NCBI RefSeq assembly: GCF_000712075.1
Contig: NZ_JONW01000006.1
Coordinates: 124,001 to 188,000 of the forward strand
Length of the DNA: 64,000 nt
Direction: 5' to 3'
Source: Caulobacter sp. UNC358MFTsu5.1
Lineage (GTDB): Bacteria > Pseudomonadota > Alphaproteobacteria > Caulobacterales > Caulobacteraceae
The notes under the pieces were generated by a model. That model searched no databases. It worked only from the letters and a program-made list of their open reading frames with translations, and was not told the origin of the DNA. A program made the translations under genes and the position numbers. Every line of letters begins with the position of its first letter. The first letter of the stretch is position 1. This document shows, piece after piece, positions 9,201 through 17,296 of this stretch.

Positions 9201-11272
9201 TGGGCGGCGAGGGGCTGACGGTGACGCCGATCAAGACCGTGGCCCTGTGGTCGGGCGTGGTCGAGACCGGCCTGGACGGCAAGGCGGTGGTCAAGCTGCC
9301 GGCGGCCGACTTCAACGGCGAGCTGCGGATCATGGCCGTGGCCTGGACCGACAGCGCCGTCGGCTCGGGCTCGAAAGCCATGACCGTGCGCCAGCCGGTG
9401 GTGGCCGACCTGAACCTGCCGCGCTTCCTGGCCCCCGGCGACAAGCCGATGGCGACGCTGGAGCTGCATAACGTGGAGGGCAAGGCCGGGGCCTATACGG
9501 TCGAGGCCAACGCCACCAACGGCATCGCCGTGGCCTTCCGGAAGGTGATCACCCTGGTCCTGGGCCAGCGGATCGCCGAGAAGATCCCGTTCCTGGCGCC
9601 CAACGTCACCGGCATCGGCAAGGTCGGTTTCAAGGTGGCCGGACCCGGCTTCCAGACGGCCAAGGACTATCCGATCCAGACCCGCCTGGGCTGGGGCGAC
9701 GTGGTGCGCACCACCACCGAGCTGCAGCAGCCGGGCATGAGCTACACGCCCGACGCCCAGCTGCTGTCGGGCCTGGCGGCCGGCGACATCACCCTGCAGG
9801 TCAGCTACTCGCCGTTCCGGGGCTTCGACCCGTCGGCGATCGCGGTGGCCCTGCAGCGCTACCCGTACGGCTGCACCGAGCAGATGGTCTCGACCGCCTA
9901 TCCGCTGCTGTACGCCCAGAGCCTGTCCAGCGACCCCAAGCTCAAGCGGAACCCGGAGATCCTGTCGGCGGCGGTGGGCAAGCTGCTGGACCGCCAGACC
10001 CTGGACGGGGCCTTCGGCCTGTGGCGGGTGGGCGACGGCGAGGCCGACGCCTGGCTGGGCGCCTACGCCACCGACTTCCTGGTCGAGGCCAAGGCCCAGG
10101 GGATCGCCGTGCCGGACGAGGCGATGGACAAGGCGCTGAACGCCATGCGCCAGATCAGCCGTCCCGACGGCTGGAGCTCGGTCTCCTACCGGCTGGAATA
10201 TCCCGAATGGTGGGGCCGCACGCCCGACGACTCCAAGAAGGCCACCGAGCGCATGCGCCGGCGCGCCTCGGCCTACGCCCTCTATGTGATGGCCAAGGCC
10301 GGCCGCGGCGACCTGGCGCGGCTGCGCTGGTGGCACGACGTGCAGATGAAGGACGAGGACCAGCCCCTGGCCAAGGCCCAGGTGGCGGCCGGCCTGGCCC
10401 TGATGGGCGACCAGGCCCGGGCCCGCTCGGCCATGCGCCAGGCGGTCAAGTCGCTGGGCTGGCGCGACGACAGCGACTGGTACCAGAGCCCCCTGCGCGA
10501 CGTGGCCGCGGTGACCGCCCTGGCGGTCCAGGCCGGCCAGGGCGACATCGCCCGCCAGCTGCAGGGCCGCCTGGAGAACGTGGTCCGGGACCCCGACGCC
10601 CTGAACACCCAGGAGCAGGCGGCGGTGCTGTCGGCGGCCTACCAGCTGCTGAAGGCGGCCGGTCCGATCGCCATCGACGCCCAAGGCGCCACCGCGCTGC
10701 CTCCGGCCGGCGGCGCGCCGCGCTGGGCGGTGGGCAAGCTGTCCGACGCGCACTTCACCAACAAGGGCAAGGGCGCGCTGTGGCGGACGGTCAGCGTGCG
10801 CGGCACGCCGGTCGCCGCCCCCGGTGCGGCGGCCAACGGCCTGTCGGTGTCCAAGCGGCTGTTCTCGATGAGCGGCGGCGCGATCGATCCCAGCCAGATC
10901 CACCAGGGCGACCGGGTGATCGTGCTGGTCACCGGCCGGTCGATGCAGGCCCGCTCGACCGCCCTGGTGGTCGACGACGCCCTGCCGGCCGGCTTCGAGA
11001 TCGAGACCACCCTGGGCGCCGACGACGCCCAGAACGGGCCGTTCAAGTTCCTGGGCGAACTGACCAACCCCGACGTCCAGGAAAGCCGCGACGACCGCTA
11101 CATCGCCGCGCTGGACCTGGGCGGCGAGAAGCCGTTCGCCATGGCCTATGTGGCGCGGGCGGTGACGCCGGGCGAGTTCTTCCTGCCCGGGGCCGTGGCC
11201 AAGGACATGTACCGGCCCAGCCTGAACGCGCGGTCGGAGGCCGGGCGGATCATCGTGGCGCCGGGAGGATAA
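6227..11272 (+). CDS. Bacterial alpha-2-macroglobulin with thioester motif
   Basis: A 1681-residue periplasmic protease trap. An N-terminal membrane anchor (residues about 33-65, SPLVAVGAAALVVGFGGGFA) tethers it to the inner membrane. Macroglobulin domains follow: the MG2 start DRGIYRPGETVHLTAMVRD near residue 450, and the alpha-2-macroglobulin block LPAADFNGELRIMAVAWTDS near residue 1025. The thioester is present as YGCTEQM, with Cys at about 1216, so the trap can bond covalently to proteases. ATG 6227 is preferred over TTG 6212 because GGGGAGA lies 6 bases before it. The next gene encodes penicillin-binding protein 1C, the standard partner of this protein type, supporting a joint role in guarding or repairing the wall after envelope damage. 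Confidence 0.95.
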   Translation: MSTDETPPEGGRGASSSWSDRWEALKNRIPPQLKSPLVAVGAAALVVGFGGGFAVGKVADLGWFGHKSAVTAEAPKGQAWSLFGKPRDKNAPRRGIPKPEGFAVWQSRIDSSGAEPMACVRMSKPLDPSKAYADFVLISPDLGRQPAVRVKDDELCIGGVGFTDHRVTLLKGLPGKGGETLAANADVDFTFGEKPPYVGFAGDGVILPREESDGVALETMNVSKLAIEVWRVSDRNLVRKSISAPDPTGEGDWNSDYGDDSPNDEGRQVWKGVINVDGAAGQKATTVFPLGAVLKEMKPGGYVIKARDASGGRDPDGEGDPSPAQARRWIMFTDMALIGYDGAESLDVVVRSLKTAKTVSGVRVALVAKDGEDLAVAKTDADGRARFAHALLEGDGAARAKMVMAYGDQGDLAVLDLDRSPVDLSKQGVGGRTESDGGRALSTDIDGYLYADRGIYRPGETVHLTAMVRDRLAKAVNDRKGYILVKRPSGVEFKRYPFSRADAGAVLADIALPRSAPRGRWSAVLKMEGSDAEAGSLSFSVEDFAPQRLAVTATGQESVPVAAGQERKIDVSARFLYGAPGAGLQTQGEARLRLDSDPFPQYKDFEWGDDLTPFDEKFIELGTTVTDGDGHAILNLGTTEAGDTAQPLVAAVTASVFEPGGRPVREGLELKVRGKPVYYGVKVEQGDAGRGDPPVSLEMIAVNAAGARIASTATYTLISENWNYDWFQQDGRWQWRRTSRDAVVAKATVNIGAGAPARFNRRLGWGDYRLVVEGPDGAKTVTKFSSGWGSPAKEGEAPDFVRVSAGTKAYAQGDTVEITLKSPYAGQAQVAVATDRLIDFKTLSVGENGTTVRLKTSAAWGGGAYVMVTVIQPRDPVSSPKPKRALGLIYVPLDPKGRKLTVDIGTPVKLDSKAPVDVPIKVNGLGFGQKAKVTIAAVDEGILRLTRQDSPDPAKWYFGKRALTLNYRDDYGRLLDPNMGAPANVNFGADELGGEGLTVTPIKTVALWSGVVETGLDGKAVVKLPAADFNGELRIMAVAWTDSAVGSGSKAMTVRQPVVADLNLPRFLAPGDKPMATLELHNVEGKAGAYTVEANATNGIAVAFRKVITLVLGQRIAEKIPFLAPNVTGIGKVGFKVAGPGFQTAKDYPIQTRLGWGDVVRTTTELQQPGMSYTPDAQLLSGLAAGDITLQVSYSPFRGFDPSAIAVALQRYPYGCTEQMVSTAYPLLYAQSLSSDPKLKRNPEILSAAVGKLLDRQTLDGAFGLWRVGDGEADAWLGAYATDFLVEAKAQGIAVPDEAMDKALNAMRQISRPDGWSSVSYRLEYPEWWGRTPDDSKKATERMRRRASAYALYVMAKAGRGDLARLRWWHDVQMKDEDQPLAKAQVAAGLALMGDQARARSAMRQAVKSLGWRDDSDWYQSPLRDVAAVTALAVQAGQGDIARQLQGRLENVVRDPDALNTQEQAAVLSAAYQLLKAAGPIAIDAQGATALPPAGGAPRWAVGKLSDAHFTNKGKGALWRTVSVRGTPVAAPGAAANGLSVSKRLFSMSGGAIDPSQIHQGDRVIVLVTGRSMQARSTALVVDDALPAGFEIETTLGADDAQNGPFKFLGELTNPDVQESRDDRYIAALDLGGEKPFAMAYVARAVTPGEFFLPGAVAKDMYRPSLNARSEAGRIIVAPGG

Positions 11273-11281
11273 GGGATTGAT

Positions 11282-11405
11282 ACTTGCCCCCACCTGACGG
11301 CTTCGCCGTCTGTCCGCCCCCGTAGGGGGCGGAGGCCGAAAGCATCGCGCGCTTCTTCCCCCTATGGGGGAAGACGACCGCGAAGCGGTCCGTAGGGGGC
11401 AAGTG
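11282..11405. repeat. Composite palindromic intergenic element
   Basis: Between the macroglobulin and pbpC genes, outer arms ACTTGCCCCC and GGGGGCAAGT enclose several smaller palindromes: ACGGCTTCGCCGT, CCGCCCCC with its complement, TTCCCCC with its complement, and a GCGAAGCGGTC arm. It has the same plan as the element at 61835-61945. It could fold into strong hairpins in the mRNA between the two genes. Confidence 0.75.
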
Positions 11406-11425
11406 TTCGCCGCGATGTATTTCCG

Positions 11426-13474
11426 ATGATCACCATCCCCCGCCTCACCCGCGTCCTGGTCGCCTTCATGGCGCTCCAGGTCGTGCTGTTCGCCCTGGGC
11501 GCGGCCTTCCCGCCGGACATGGCCCGCGCCCGGCGCTCGTCGCCCGTGGTGCTGGACCATCGCGGCGCCTGGCTGCGGGCCCTGCCGGTCGAGGACGGGC
11601 GCTGGCGGGTGCGGGCGGATCTCCAGCGCACCGACCCGACCTTTCAAAAGCGCCTGATCGCCGTCGAGGACGCCCGGTTCCGCCGGCACCTGGGCGTCGA
11701 TCCCCTGGCCCTGGTCCGGGCGATCGGCTCGGCGGTGGTCCACGGCCACGCCACCTCGGGGGCCTCGACCCTGACCATGCAGACCGCCCGACTGCTTGAG
11801 CCCCGGCCGCGCAACCTCCCCTCCAAGCTGATCGAGATGGTGCGCGCCGCCCAGCTGGAGGCCCGGCTGACCAAGGACGAGACCCTGGCCCTCTACCTGA
11901 CCCTGGCGCCCTACGGCGGCAATCTGGAGGGGGTGCGGGCGGCCAGCCTGGCCTATTTCGGCCATGAGCCGACCAGCCTGACCGACGGCGAGCAGGCCCT
12001 GCTGATCGCTTTGCCGCAGTCGCCCGAGGCGCGCCGCCCCGACCGTCATCCCGAGGCCGCCCGGGCGGCCCGCCGCGCGGTGCTGGACAAGATGGTTCGC
12101 GCCCACGTCCTGACCGACGCCGCCGCCGCCGAGGCCGACGCCGAACCCCTGCCCAGGCGCGCGCCGTTCCCGGCCCTGGCCTGGCACGCGGCGGGCGAGC
12201 TGGCCCTGGCGGCGCCCCCCGGCCAGCCCAGCGTGGTCTCGACGATCGACGCCGACCTGCAGACCCGGCTGGAGCCGATGGCCGCCGCCGTCGCCGCCGC
12301 CCAGGGACCGGACGTCACCGCCGCCATCCTGGTGGTCCAGATCAAGGGCCGCGCCGTGCGGGCCCTGGTCGGCTCGGCGGGGCGCGAGCGGCCCGGCGGC
12401 TGGATCGACCTGACCCGCGCCGTGCGCTCGCCGGGTTCGGCCCTGAAGCCCTTCATCTACGCCTTCGCCTTCGACGACGGGGCCCTGGCGCCGGACACCC
12501 AGATCGACGACGCCGCCACCCGCTTCGCCGATTACCAGCCCGAGAACTTCGACCACGTCTTCCACGACAAGGTCACGGCCCGCGAGGCCCTGGCCTATTC
12601 GCTGAACGTGCCGGCCGTGGCCACCCTGGAGAAGATCGGCCCCGACGCCTTCGCCGCCCGGCTGGAGAGCGGGGGCGTGAAGCTGGTGCGGCCCAAGACG
12701 GCGATCAAGGCTTCGGGTTTGGCCCTGGCCCTGGGCGGGGCGGGGATCACGCCGCGCGACATGGCCGTGCTCTACGCCGCCCTCGGCGACGGCGGAGCGG
12801 CCAAGCCCCTGGCCTTCACCGAGGCCGAGGCCAAGGCGCGCGAGCGCATGGGCGGGACCCGCATCGTCCGGCCCGAGGCCGCCGCCCAGGTGCTGGACAT
12901 CTTGCGCGAGGCCCCGGCCCCGCGCGGCCGGGCGCCCTCGGCCCTGACCCGGGGCGGACCGGCCATGGCCTTCAAGACCGGCACCTCGTACGGCTTTCGC
13001 GACGCCGTGGCGGCGGGGGTGGTCGGCGGCTACGCGATCATCGTCTGGACGGGTCGGGCCGACGGCGGGGCGCGCGGCGGCCTGACCGGCCGCGACGCGG
13101 CCTTGCCCCTGCTGTTCGACGTCGCCGACGTGCTCGACGCCCCGACGATCGCGCCCCGGCCCATCGCCCCCAAGGCCGCGCCGGGCGCCCTGCAGCGCCT
13201 GCGGCAGGCGTCCGAAGGCCCCCGCCTGATCTTCCCGCCCGACGGGGCGACCGTGCAGGTCGACAGCGTCGGCGCCGGCTCGCGCGGCCTGGTCATGGCG
13301 GCGGGCGGCGAGGACCTGACCTGGTACGTGGCCGGCGCGCCTCTGTCGGCCGACCCCGTCAGCGGCAAGGTGATCTGGCGTCCGTCCGCGCCGGGCTTCT
13401 ACCGGCTGAAGGTGGTGGACGGGGAGGGCCGCGCGGCCTCGGCGCGGGTGCGGATCAAGGCGCCGACCGGCTGA
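11426..13474 (+). CDS. pbpC: Penicillin-binding protein 1C
   Basis: Bifunctional peptidoglycan synthase, 682 residues, anchored by an N-terminal membrane segment (VLVAFMALQVVLFALGAAF). The glycosyltransferase domain (about 50-230) has AVEDARFRRHLGVD with the catalytic Glu and GASTLTMQTARLLEP. The transpeptidase domain has the SxxK motif in SPGSALKPFIYAF near residue 335, SLN in AYSLNVPAVA, and KTGTS near residue 515. The C-terminal roughly 80 residues match the penicillin-binding protein C extension (FPPDGATVQVD). It follows the alpha-2-macroglobulin gene, as in many proteobacteria. No clear ribosome binding site precedes the ATG. Confidence 0.95.
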   Translation: MITIPRLTRVLVAFMALQVVLFALGAAFPPDMARARRSSPVVLDHRGAWLRALPVEDGRWRVRADLQRTDPTFQKRLIAVEDARFRRHLGVDPLALVRAIGSAVVHGHATSGASTLTMQTARLLEPRPRNLPSKLIEMVRAAQLEARLTKDETLALYLTLAPYGGNLEGVRAASLAYFGHEPTSLTDGEQALLIALPQSPEARRPDRHPEAARAARRAVLDKMVRAHVLTDAAAAEADAEPLPRRAPFPALAWHAAGELALAAPPGQPSVVSTIDADLQTRLEPMAAAVAAAQGPDVTAAILVVQIKGRAVRALVGSAGRERPGGWIDLTRAVRSPGSALKPFIYAFAFDDGALAPDTQIDDAATRFADYQPENFDHVFHDKVTAREALAYSLNVPAVATLEKIGPDAFAARLESGGVKLVRPKTAIKASGLALALGGAGITPRDMAVLYAALGDGGAAKPLAFTEAEAKARERMGGTRIVRPEAAAQVLDILREAPAPRGRAPSALTRGGPAMAFKTGTSYGFRDAVAAGVVGGYAIIVWTGRADGGARGGLTGRDAALPLLFDVADVLDAPTIAPRPIAPKAAPGALQRLRQASEGPRLIFPPDGATVQVDSVGAGSRGLVMAAGGEDLTWYVAGAPLSADPVSGKVIWRPSAPGFYRLKVVDGEGRAASARVRIKAPTG

Positions 13475-13477
13475 AAG

Positions 13478-13506
13478 TTGCCATTTGGCAGCTTATTTGC
13501 TATATT
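13478..13506 (+). promoter_or_regulatory. Toxin-antitoxin promoter with overlapping operator
   Basis: TTGCCA (13478-13483) and TATATT (13501-13506) are spaced by 17 bases, a good sigma-70-type promoter in a GC-rich genome. The -35 box lies within the perfect palindrome TGCCATTTGGCA (13479-13490). A further half site, TGCCA, occurs at 13508, just past the -10 box. This layout suits autorepression by the antitoxin made from the next gene. Confidence 0.7.
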
Positions 13507-13526
13507 CTGCCAAAGAGGTAATCCCG

Positions 13527-13940
13527 ATGTCCCTCGTCACCCTGGTCGACACCGAACCCAAGGCCTTCGCGCCCGAGCCGATCTCGGACGCCGAGGGCGC
13601 CGCCATGTTCCGCACTGCGGTCAACCTGCTGAAGCTGTGGGGCGTGACCGACGACGAGGCCGCCGTGCTGCTGGACCAGCCGGTGCGCACCTATCGCCGC
13701 TGGAAGGCCGGCGAGATCGGGCGGATCAACCGCGACGGCAAGGCCCGGCTTTCGAACCTGATGGGCGTCCACAAGGCCTTGCGGCTGATCTTCCAGGAGC
13801 CCCAGCGCGGCTACGCCTGGATCAAGGCCCCCAACGCCGCGTTCGGCGGTCGCTCGGCCCTGCAGGTGATGCTGGGCGGCGAGTTGACCGACCTGATGCG
13901 GGTGCGCCGCTATCTGGACGCCGAGCGCGGAGCCTGGTGA
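13527..13940 (+). CDS. Xre/MbcA/ParS-type antitoxin
   Basis: 137-residue antitoxin of the RES-Xre type II class. The N-terminal half is helical and helix-turn-helix-like (MFRTAVNLLKLWGVTDDEAAVLLDQPVRTYRRWKAG). The C-terminal toxin-binding part contains the family motif AFGGRSALQVMLGGELTDLMRVRRYLD. The ATG at 13527 is preceded by AAAGAGG at good spacing. The gene overlaps the RES toxin by four bases (GTGA), so antitoxin and toxin are coupled, with the antitoxin made first. Palindromic half sites overlap its promoter. Confidence 0.9.
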   Translation: MSLVTLVDTEPKAFAPEPISDAEGAAMFRTAVNLLKLWGVTDDEAAVLLDQPVRTYRRWKAGEIGRINRDGKARLSNLMGVHKALRLIFQEPQRGYAWIKAPNAAFGGRSALQVMLGGELTDLMRVRRYLDAERGAW

Positions 13941-14665
13941 TCGATCCGCAGGCCATCCCGCGCGCGCCGGTGTCCTGGCGCGGGGCGGTCCGCATCATCC
14001 GCAGCGCCTGGCCGCCGATCGACCTGTTCGAGGACATCGCCGATCCCGCCGACTGGCCGCTGCTGATCGCCGCCGAGCAGAAGACCAATCCGCGTCTGAT
14101 GGAGACGATCGGCAATCTCGACCTCGTGCCCCAGGACCGCTGGGTGGCGGGCGCGGGGGCCAGCTACCTGATGGCGCCGTTCACCCATGTCAGCCCCGAC
14201 CGGCCCAGCCGGTTCAGCGCCGGGGCGTACGGGGTGCTGTACGTCGCCGACCGCTTCGAGGTCGCCCTGTCGGAGACGATCCACCACCACGGGCTGTTCA
14301 TGGCCGCCACGGCCCAGGCGCCGGGCTGGACCTCGCAGTTCCGCGAGATCGTGCTGGACGTGCGCGGCGCGCTGCATGACCTGCGCGGCGGGGATCCGGC
14401 CTTCGCCCCGGCGCTCGATCCGGACGTCTACGGACCCGGCCAGGCCCTGGGCGCGAGCCTGCGCGCCGCCGGCTCCGAGGGGGTGGTCTATCCGAGCCAG
14501 CGCCATCCGGGCGGCCAGTGCGTGGGCCTGTTCCATCCGGACCTGGCCGCGAACCCCGTGCAAGGCCGCCACCTGGACTACCACTGGGATGGCGTCCGCG
14601 TGGACCTGATCCGCGAGCCGGCGACGGGGAAGGTGTTCCGGGTGGAGACGGCGAGCGGCCACTGA
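13937..14665 (+). CDS. RES-domain toxin
   Basis: 242-residue protein starting at a GTG that overlaps the antitoxin stop. The RES domain residues after which the family is named are all visible: Arg in RFSAGAYGVLYVADR, then Tyr, Glu in ALSETIHHHGLF, and Ser in VVYPSQRHPGGQCVGLF. Characterised members degrade or phosphorolyse NAD+, or ADP-ribosylate a target, and stop growth until neutralised by the Xre partner. All core residues are intact, so the toxin looks active. Which of the known RES chemistries it uses cannot be told from sequence. Confidence 0.9.
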   Translation: MIDPQAIPRAPVSWRGAVRIIRSAWPPIDLFEDIADPADWPLLIAAEQKTNPRLMETIGNLDLVPQDRWVAGAGASYLMAPFTHVSPDRPSRFSAGAYGVLYVADRFEVALSETIHHHGLFMAATAQAPGWTSQFREIVLDVRGALHDLRGGDPAFAPALDPDVYGPGQALGASLRAAGSEGVVYPSQRHPGGQCVGLFHPDLAANPVQGRHLDYHWDGVRVDLIREPATGKVFRVETASGH

Positions 14666-14712
14666 CGAACACAACCCTTGCGGTTTCGGCCCGGGCGCGT
14701 AGTGTAATTTAC

Positions 14713-15342
14713 ATGCGTAATCAAATCTACCGCTCCATCGTCGCCGCCACGCTGGGTCTCGGCGTCTTCCTGGCCGGCGCCGCCCGGGCGGGCACGGTCG
14801 AGACACGCACCCCCTTCGGCAGGATCGAGATGGTCGAGGAGGTGCGCAGGCGCGATCCGGGCGAGCCGCCGATCATGCATGTGGCGACAGAATGGACGAG
14901 GCTGCACCTGCGCTGGCGCTCGCTGGACGGCGTGGTCGCCCTCGACGTTGTGGACGACGGGTGGAGGATCAAGGCCAATATCGAGGTGAGGATCGGACAG
15001 GCGTCCTGTCTGTCGAGCGCCGACTACCTGCAATACAGCGGGGTGGCGGGCGAATACGACATCGCAGGCGAGGTCCGCGCCCTGATCGCGAGGCTTCCCA
15101 CGAGCGGATGCGCCTTCTTCTCCCGCGAGGCCTCGGCGGGTTACGTCCGGACGCTGGCGGACGGCGTCCATGACTTCGCCGTCGCCGAGGACGGTCTCCG
15201 GGCGCGGGCGGGCGACCTCTTCAAACGGCCCCCGACCCGCTGCCTGGCGCCGCTACCGTCGCCGCGTCCGAAGAAGGGCCAGCCGGAGATCTTCATGGCC
15301 CTCGACCCCTTCGAACTCCCGCCTTGCCGGAAGGTGGGCTGA
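14713..15342 (+). CDS. Secreted hypothetical protein
   Basis: 209 residues with a clean signal peptide (residues 1-27, ending AGAARAG). The mature part has four cysteines (in QASCLSSADY, TSGCAFFSRE, TRCLAPLP and PPCRKVG), enough for two disulfides in the periplasm. No family is recognised. The ATG at 14713 has no obvious Shine-Dalgarno. It stands alone between the RES toxin and a convergent carbonic anhydrase operon. Confidence 0.75.
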   Translation: MRNQIYRSIVAATLGLGVFLAGAARAGTVETRTPFGRIEMVEEVRRRDPGEPPIMHVATEWTRLHLRWRSLDGVVALDVVDDGWRIKANIEVRIGQASCLSSADYLQYSGVAGEYDIAGEVRALIARLPTSGCAFFSREASAGYVRTLADGVHDFAVAEDGLRARAGDLFKRPPTRCLAPLPSPRPKKGQPEIFMALDPFELPPCRKVG

Positions 15343-15347
15343 CCGCC

Positions 15348-15974
15348 TCAGCAGGGCCCGCCGACCGCCTTCTGGTAGTCCTCGAGGCTGGAGATCCCGA
15401 CCTCCAGGTCGGTCACCAGGCCGTTGGACAGCGAATAGACCCAGCCGTGCACCGACAGGGTCTGGCCGCGCGCCCAGGCGTCCTGGACGAAGACGTCGGC
15501 GGCGACGTTGCGCACCTGGCGGGCGACGTTCAGCTCGCACAGGCGGTTGAGCATCGACTTCTCGTCGCCGATGGCGTCGAGCTCGTGCTTGTGCTCGGCA
15601 TGGACCTCGCGGATCGGGTGCAGCCAGTGGTCGACCAGACCCCGGCGCTTGCCGTCGATGGCCGCCGCCACGCCGCCGCAGCCGTAGTGGCCCACGACCA
15701 TGATGTGCTTGACCTTCAGCACGTCGACCGCGAACTGCAGCACCGACAGGTAGTTGGCGTCCTGCGGCGGGGCCAGGTTGGCGACGTTGCGGTGCACGAA
15801 CAGCTCGCCCGGGTCCAGGCCGACGATCTCGTTGGCCGGCACGCGGCTGTCGCTGCAGCCGATCCACAGGTATTCGGGGCTCTGCTGGCCTTCCAGGCGC
15901 TTGAAGAACTGGGGGTCGGCCTCGGTCTTGCGCAGCGACCAGGCCAGGTTGTTGCTCTTCAGGTCTTCAAGCAT
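15348..15974 (-). CDS. Cytoplasmic beta-carbonic anhydrase
   Basis: 208 residues, no signal peptide. It has the beta-class zinc ligands CSDSRVPANEIVGLDPGELFVHRN (Cys40, Asp42, Arg44 region) and GHYGCGGV (His and Cys near 97-100), and is closer in layout to the E. coli Can enzyme than to the exported copy at 5314. It supplies bicarbonate for carboxylases and interconverts CO2 released in metabolism. It overlaps the upstream isomerase gene by eight bases, so it is co-translated with the FAH/isomerase pair. Confidence 0.95.
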   Translation of the reverse strand: MLEDLKSNNLAWSLRKTEADPQFFKRLEGQQSPEYLWIGCSDSRVPANEIVGLDPGELFVHRNVANLAPPQDANYLSVLQFAVDVLKVKHIMVVGHYGCGGVAAAIDGKRRGLVDHWLHPIREVHAEHKHELDAIGDEKSMLNRLCELNVARQVRNVAADVFVQDAWARGQTLSVHGWVYSLSNGLVTDLEVGISSLEDYQKAVGGPC

Positions 15975-16608
15975 GGATGGCGTCCGGCTGTTGGTTGGGG
16001 TGGGCGGCGACGAAGGCCGGGTGTTCGAGAGCGCGGGCGGCGACCGCGCGCAGGGCGGGGAACGGCGAAAGGTCGGTCTTGAACCGCTCGGCGTTATAGA
16101 CCTGGGGAACCAGGCAGCAATCGACCAGGCCGGGCGTGTCGCCGAAGGCGTACTGGCCGCCGTGCTCGATGATCCTCGCCTCCAGGGCCTGGAAGCCGTC
16201 GGTGATCCAGCGCTGGATCCAGGCCTCGCGGCCGGGCTCGTCGACGCCCAGGCCGGTCAGGGCCCGCAGGATGCGCAGGTTGTTCACCGGGTGGATGTCG
16301 CAGGCGATAACCTGGGCCATGGCCCGGGCCTGGGCGCGGGCCATCGGGTCGGCCGGCAGCAGGGCCGGTTCGGGCCGGACCTCGTCCAGCCACTCCAGGA
16401 TGGCCAGGCTCTGGGTCAGGACCCGGCCGTCGACCACCAGGGCCGGCACCAGCTTCTGCGGATTGAGCGTCGCGAAGGCCGGGCTCTGGTGCTGGTTGTC
16501 GACCAGGCTCACGGGCGCGGTCGCGTAGGCCAGGCCCTTGAGGTTCAGGCCGATCCGCACCCGGTAGGCGGCGCTGGATCGCCAGGCGCCGTGCAGGACG
16601 AGCTTCAT
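15967..16608 (-). CDS. Zeta-class GST: maleylacetoacetate/maleylpyruvate isomerase
   Basis: 213 residues with the glutathione-transferase fold. The zeta-class signature SSAAYRVRIGLNLKG at residues 11-25 carries the active-site Ser-Ser, and LNPQKLVPALVVDG and LTQSLAILEWLDE complete the thioredoxin-like domain. It performs the glutathione-dependent cis-trans isomerisation of maleylacetoacetate (tyrosine degradation) or maleylpyruvate (gentisate pathway). It follows an FAH hydrolase by 10 bp, so substrate and product enzymes are co-expressed. The short hydrolase partner favours the maleylpyruvate route, but this is inference. AGGAGCG precedes the ATG. Confidence 0.9.
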   Translation of the reverse strand: MKLVLHGAWRSSAAYRVRIGLNLKGLAYATAPVSLVDNQHQSPAFATLNPQKLVPALVVDGRVLTQSLAILEWLDEVRPEPALLPADPMARAQARAMAQVIACDIHPVNNLRILRALTGLGVDEPGREAWIQRWITDGFQALEARIIEHGGQYAFGDTPGLVDCCLVPQVYNAERFKTDLSPFPALRAVAARALEHPAFVAAHPNQQPDAIHA

Positions 16609-16618
16609 CGCCGCGCTC

Positions 16619-17296
16619 CTAGACGAGGGTGAAGGTCAGCCGACCGACGCCCTCGACGGCGCCCTCGACCCGGTCGCCCCGGCCGATGGCGGCCACGCCC
16701 TCGGGGGTGCCGGTGAAGATCAGGTCGCCGGCGGCCAGGGTCCACAGCTTGGAGGCCTCGGCGATGATCTCGGGGAGGGTCCAGATCATGTCGGCGATCT
16801 GGCCGGCCTGGCGCGGCTGGCCGTTGACGGTCAGGGTGATCGCGCCGTCGGGCTTGGCCTGGGCGGCCGGGACGATGGCGCTGATCGGCGCGCTGGCGTC
16901 GAAACCCTTGGCGGCGTCCCAGGGATGGCTCTTGGCCTTGGCGGCGGCCTGCAGGTCTCGGCGGGTCAGGTCGACCCCGACCGCGTAGCCGAACACGTGG
17001 GACAGGGCCTCCTCGACCGCGATGTTCGCGCCGCCCGACTTCAGGGCGACCACCAGCTCGATCTCGTGATGCAGGTCGTGGGTGGCGACCGGGTAGGGGA
17101 CCTTGTCTCCCGTCACCACCGCGTCGGCGGGTTTGGCGAAGAAGAACGGCGGGTCGCGCGTGTCGGCCCCCATCTCGCGGGCGTGGGCCGCGTAGTTGCG
17201 GCCGACGCAGAGGATCCGGCGGACGGGGAAGACGGAGTCGCTCCCTTCGACCGGAACCGTGGATTGGGCGGGCGGGGGGAAGGCGAAGTGCGTCAT
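16619..17296 (-). CDS. Fumarylacetoacetate hydrolase family protein
   Basis: 225 residues, the compact FAH fold used by fumarylpyruvate hydrolases and acylpyruvases rather than the roughly 420-residue tyrosine-pathway enzyme. Diagnostic stretches are ILCVGRNYAAHAREMG, PPFFFAKPADAV, the metal-binding HHEIELVVAL (Glu-Ile-Glu), GYAVGVDLTRRDLQ and LIFTGTPEGVAAIGRGD. With the isomerase downstream it would cleave a fumaryl-pyruvate/acetoacetate-type product to fumarate. No ring-cleaving dioxygenase is in the window. First gene of a three-gene minus-strand operon. Confidence 0.9.
   Translation of the reverse strand: MTHFAFPPPAQSTVPVEGSDSVFPVRRILCVGRNYAAHAREMGADTRDPPFFFAKPADAVVTGDKVPYPVATHDLHHEIELVVALKSGGANIAVEEALSHVFGYAVGVDLTRRDLQAAAKAKSHPWDAAKGFDASAPISAIVPAAQAKPDGAITLTVNGQPRQAGQIADMIWTLPEIIAEASKLWTLAAGDLIFTGTPEGVAAIGRGDRVEGAVEGVGRLTFTLV

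Noticed and set aside
7976-12565. Very long open frames opposite the macroglobulin and pbpC genes
   Set aside because: High GC suppresses stop codons in shadow frames; compositions (His/Gly/Gln-rich) and lack of motifs show they are not genes.
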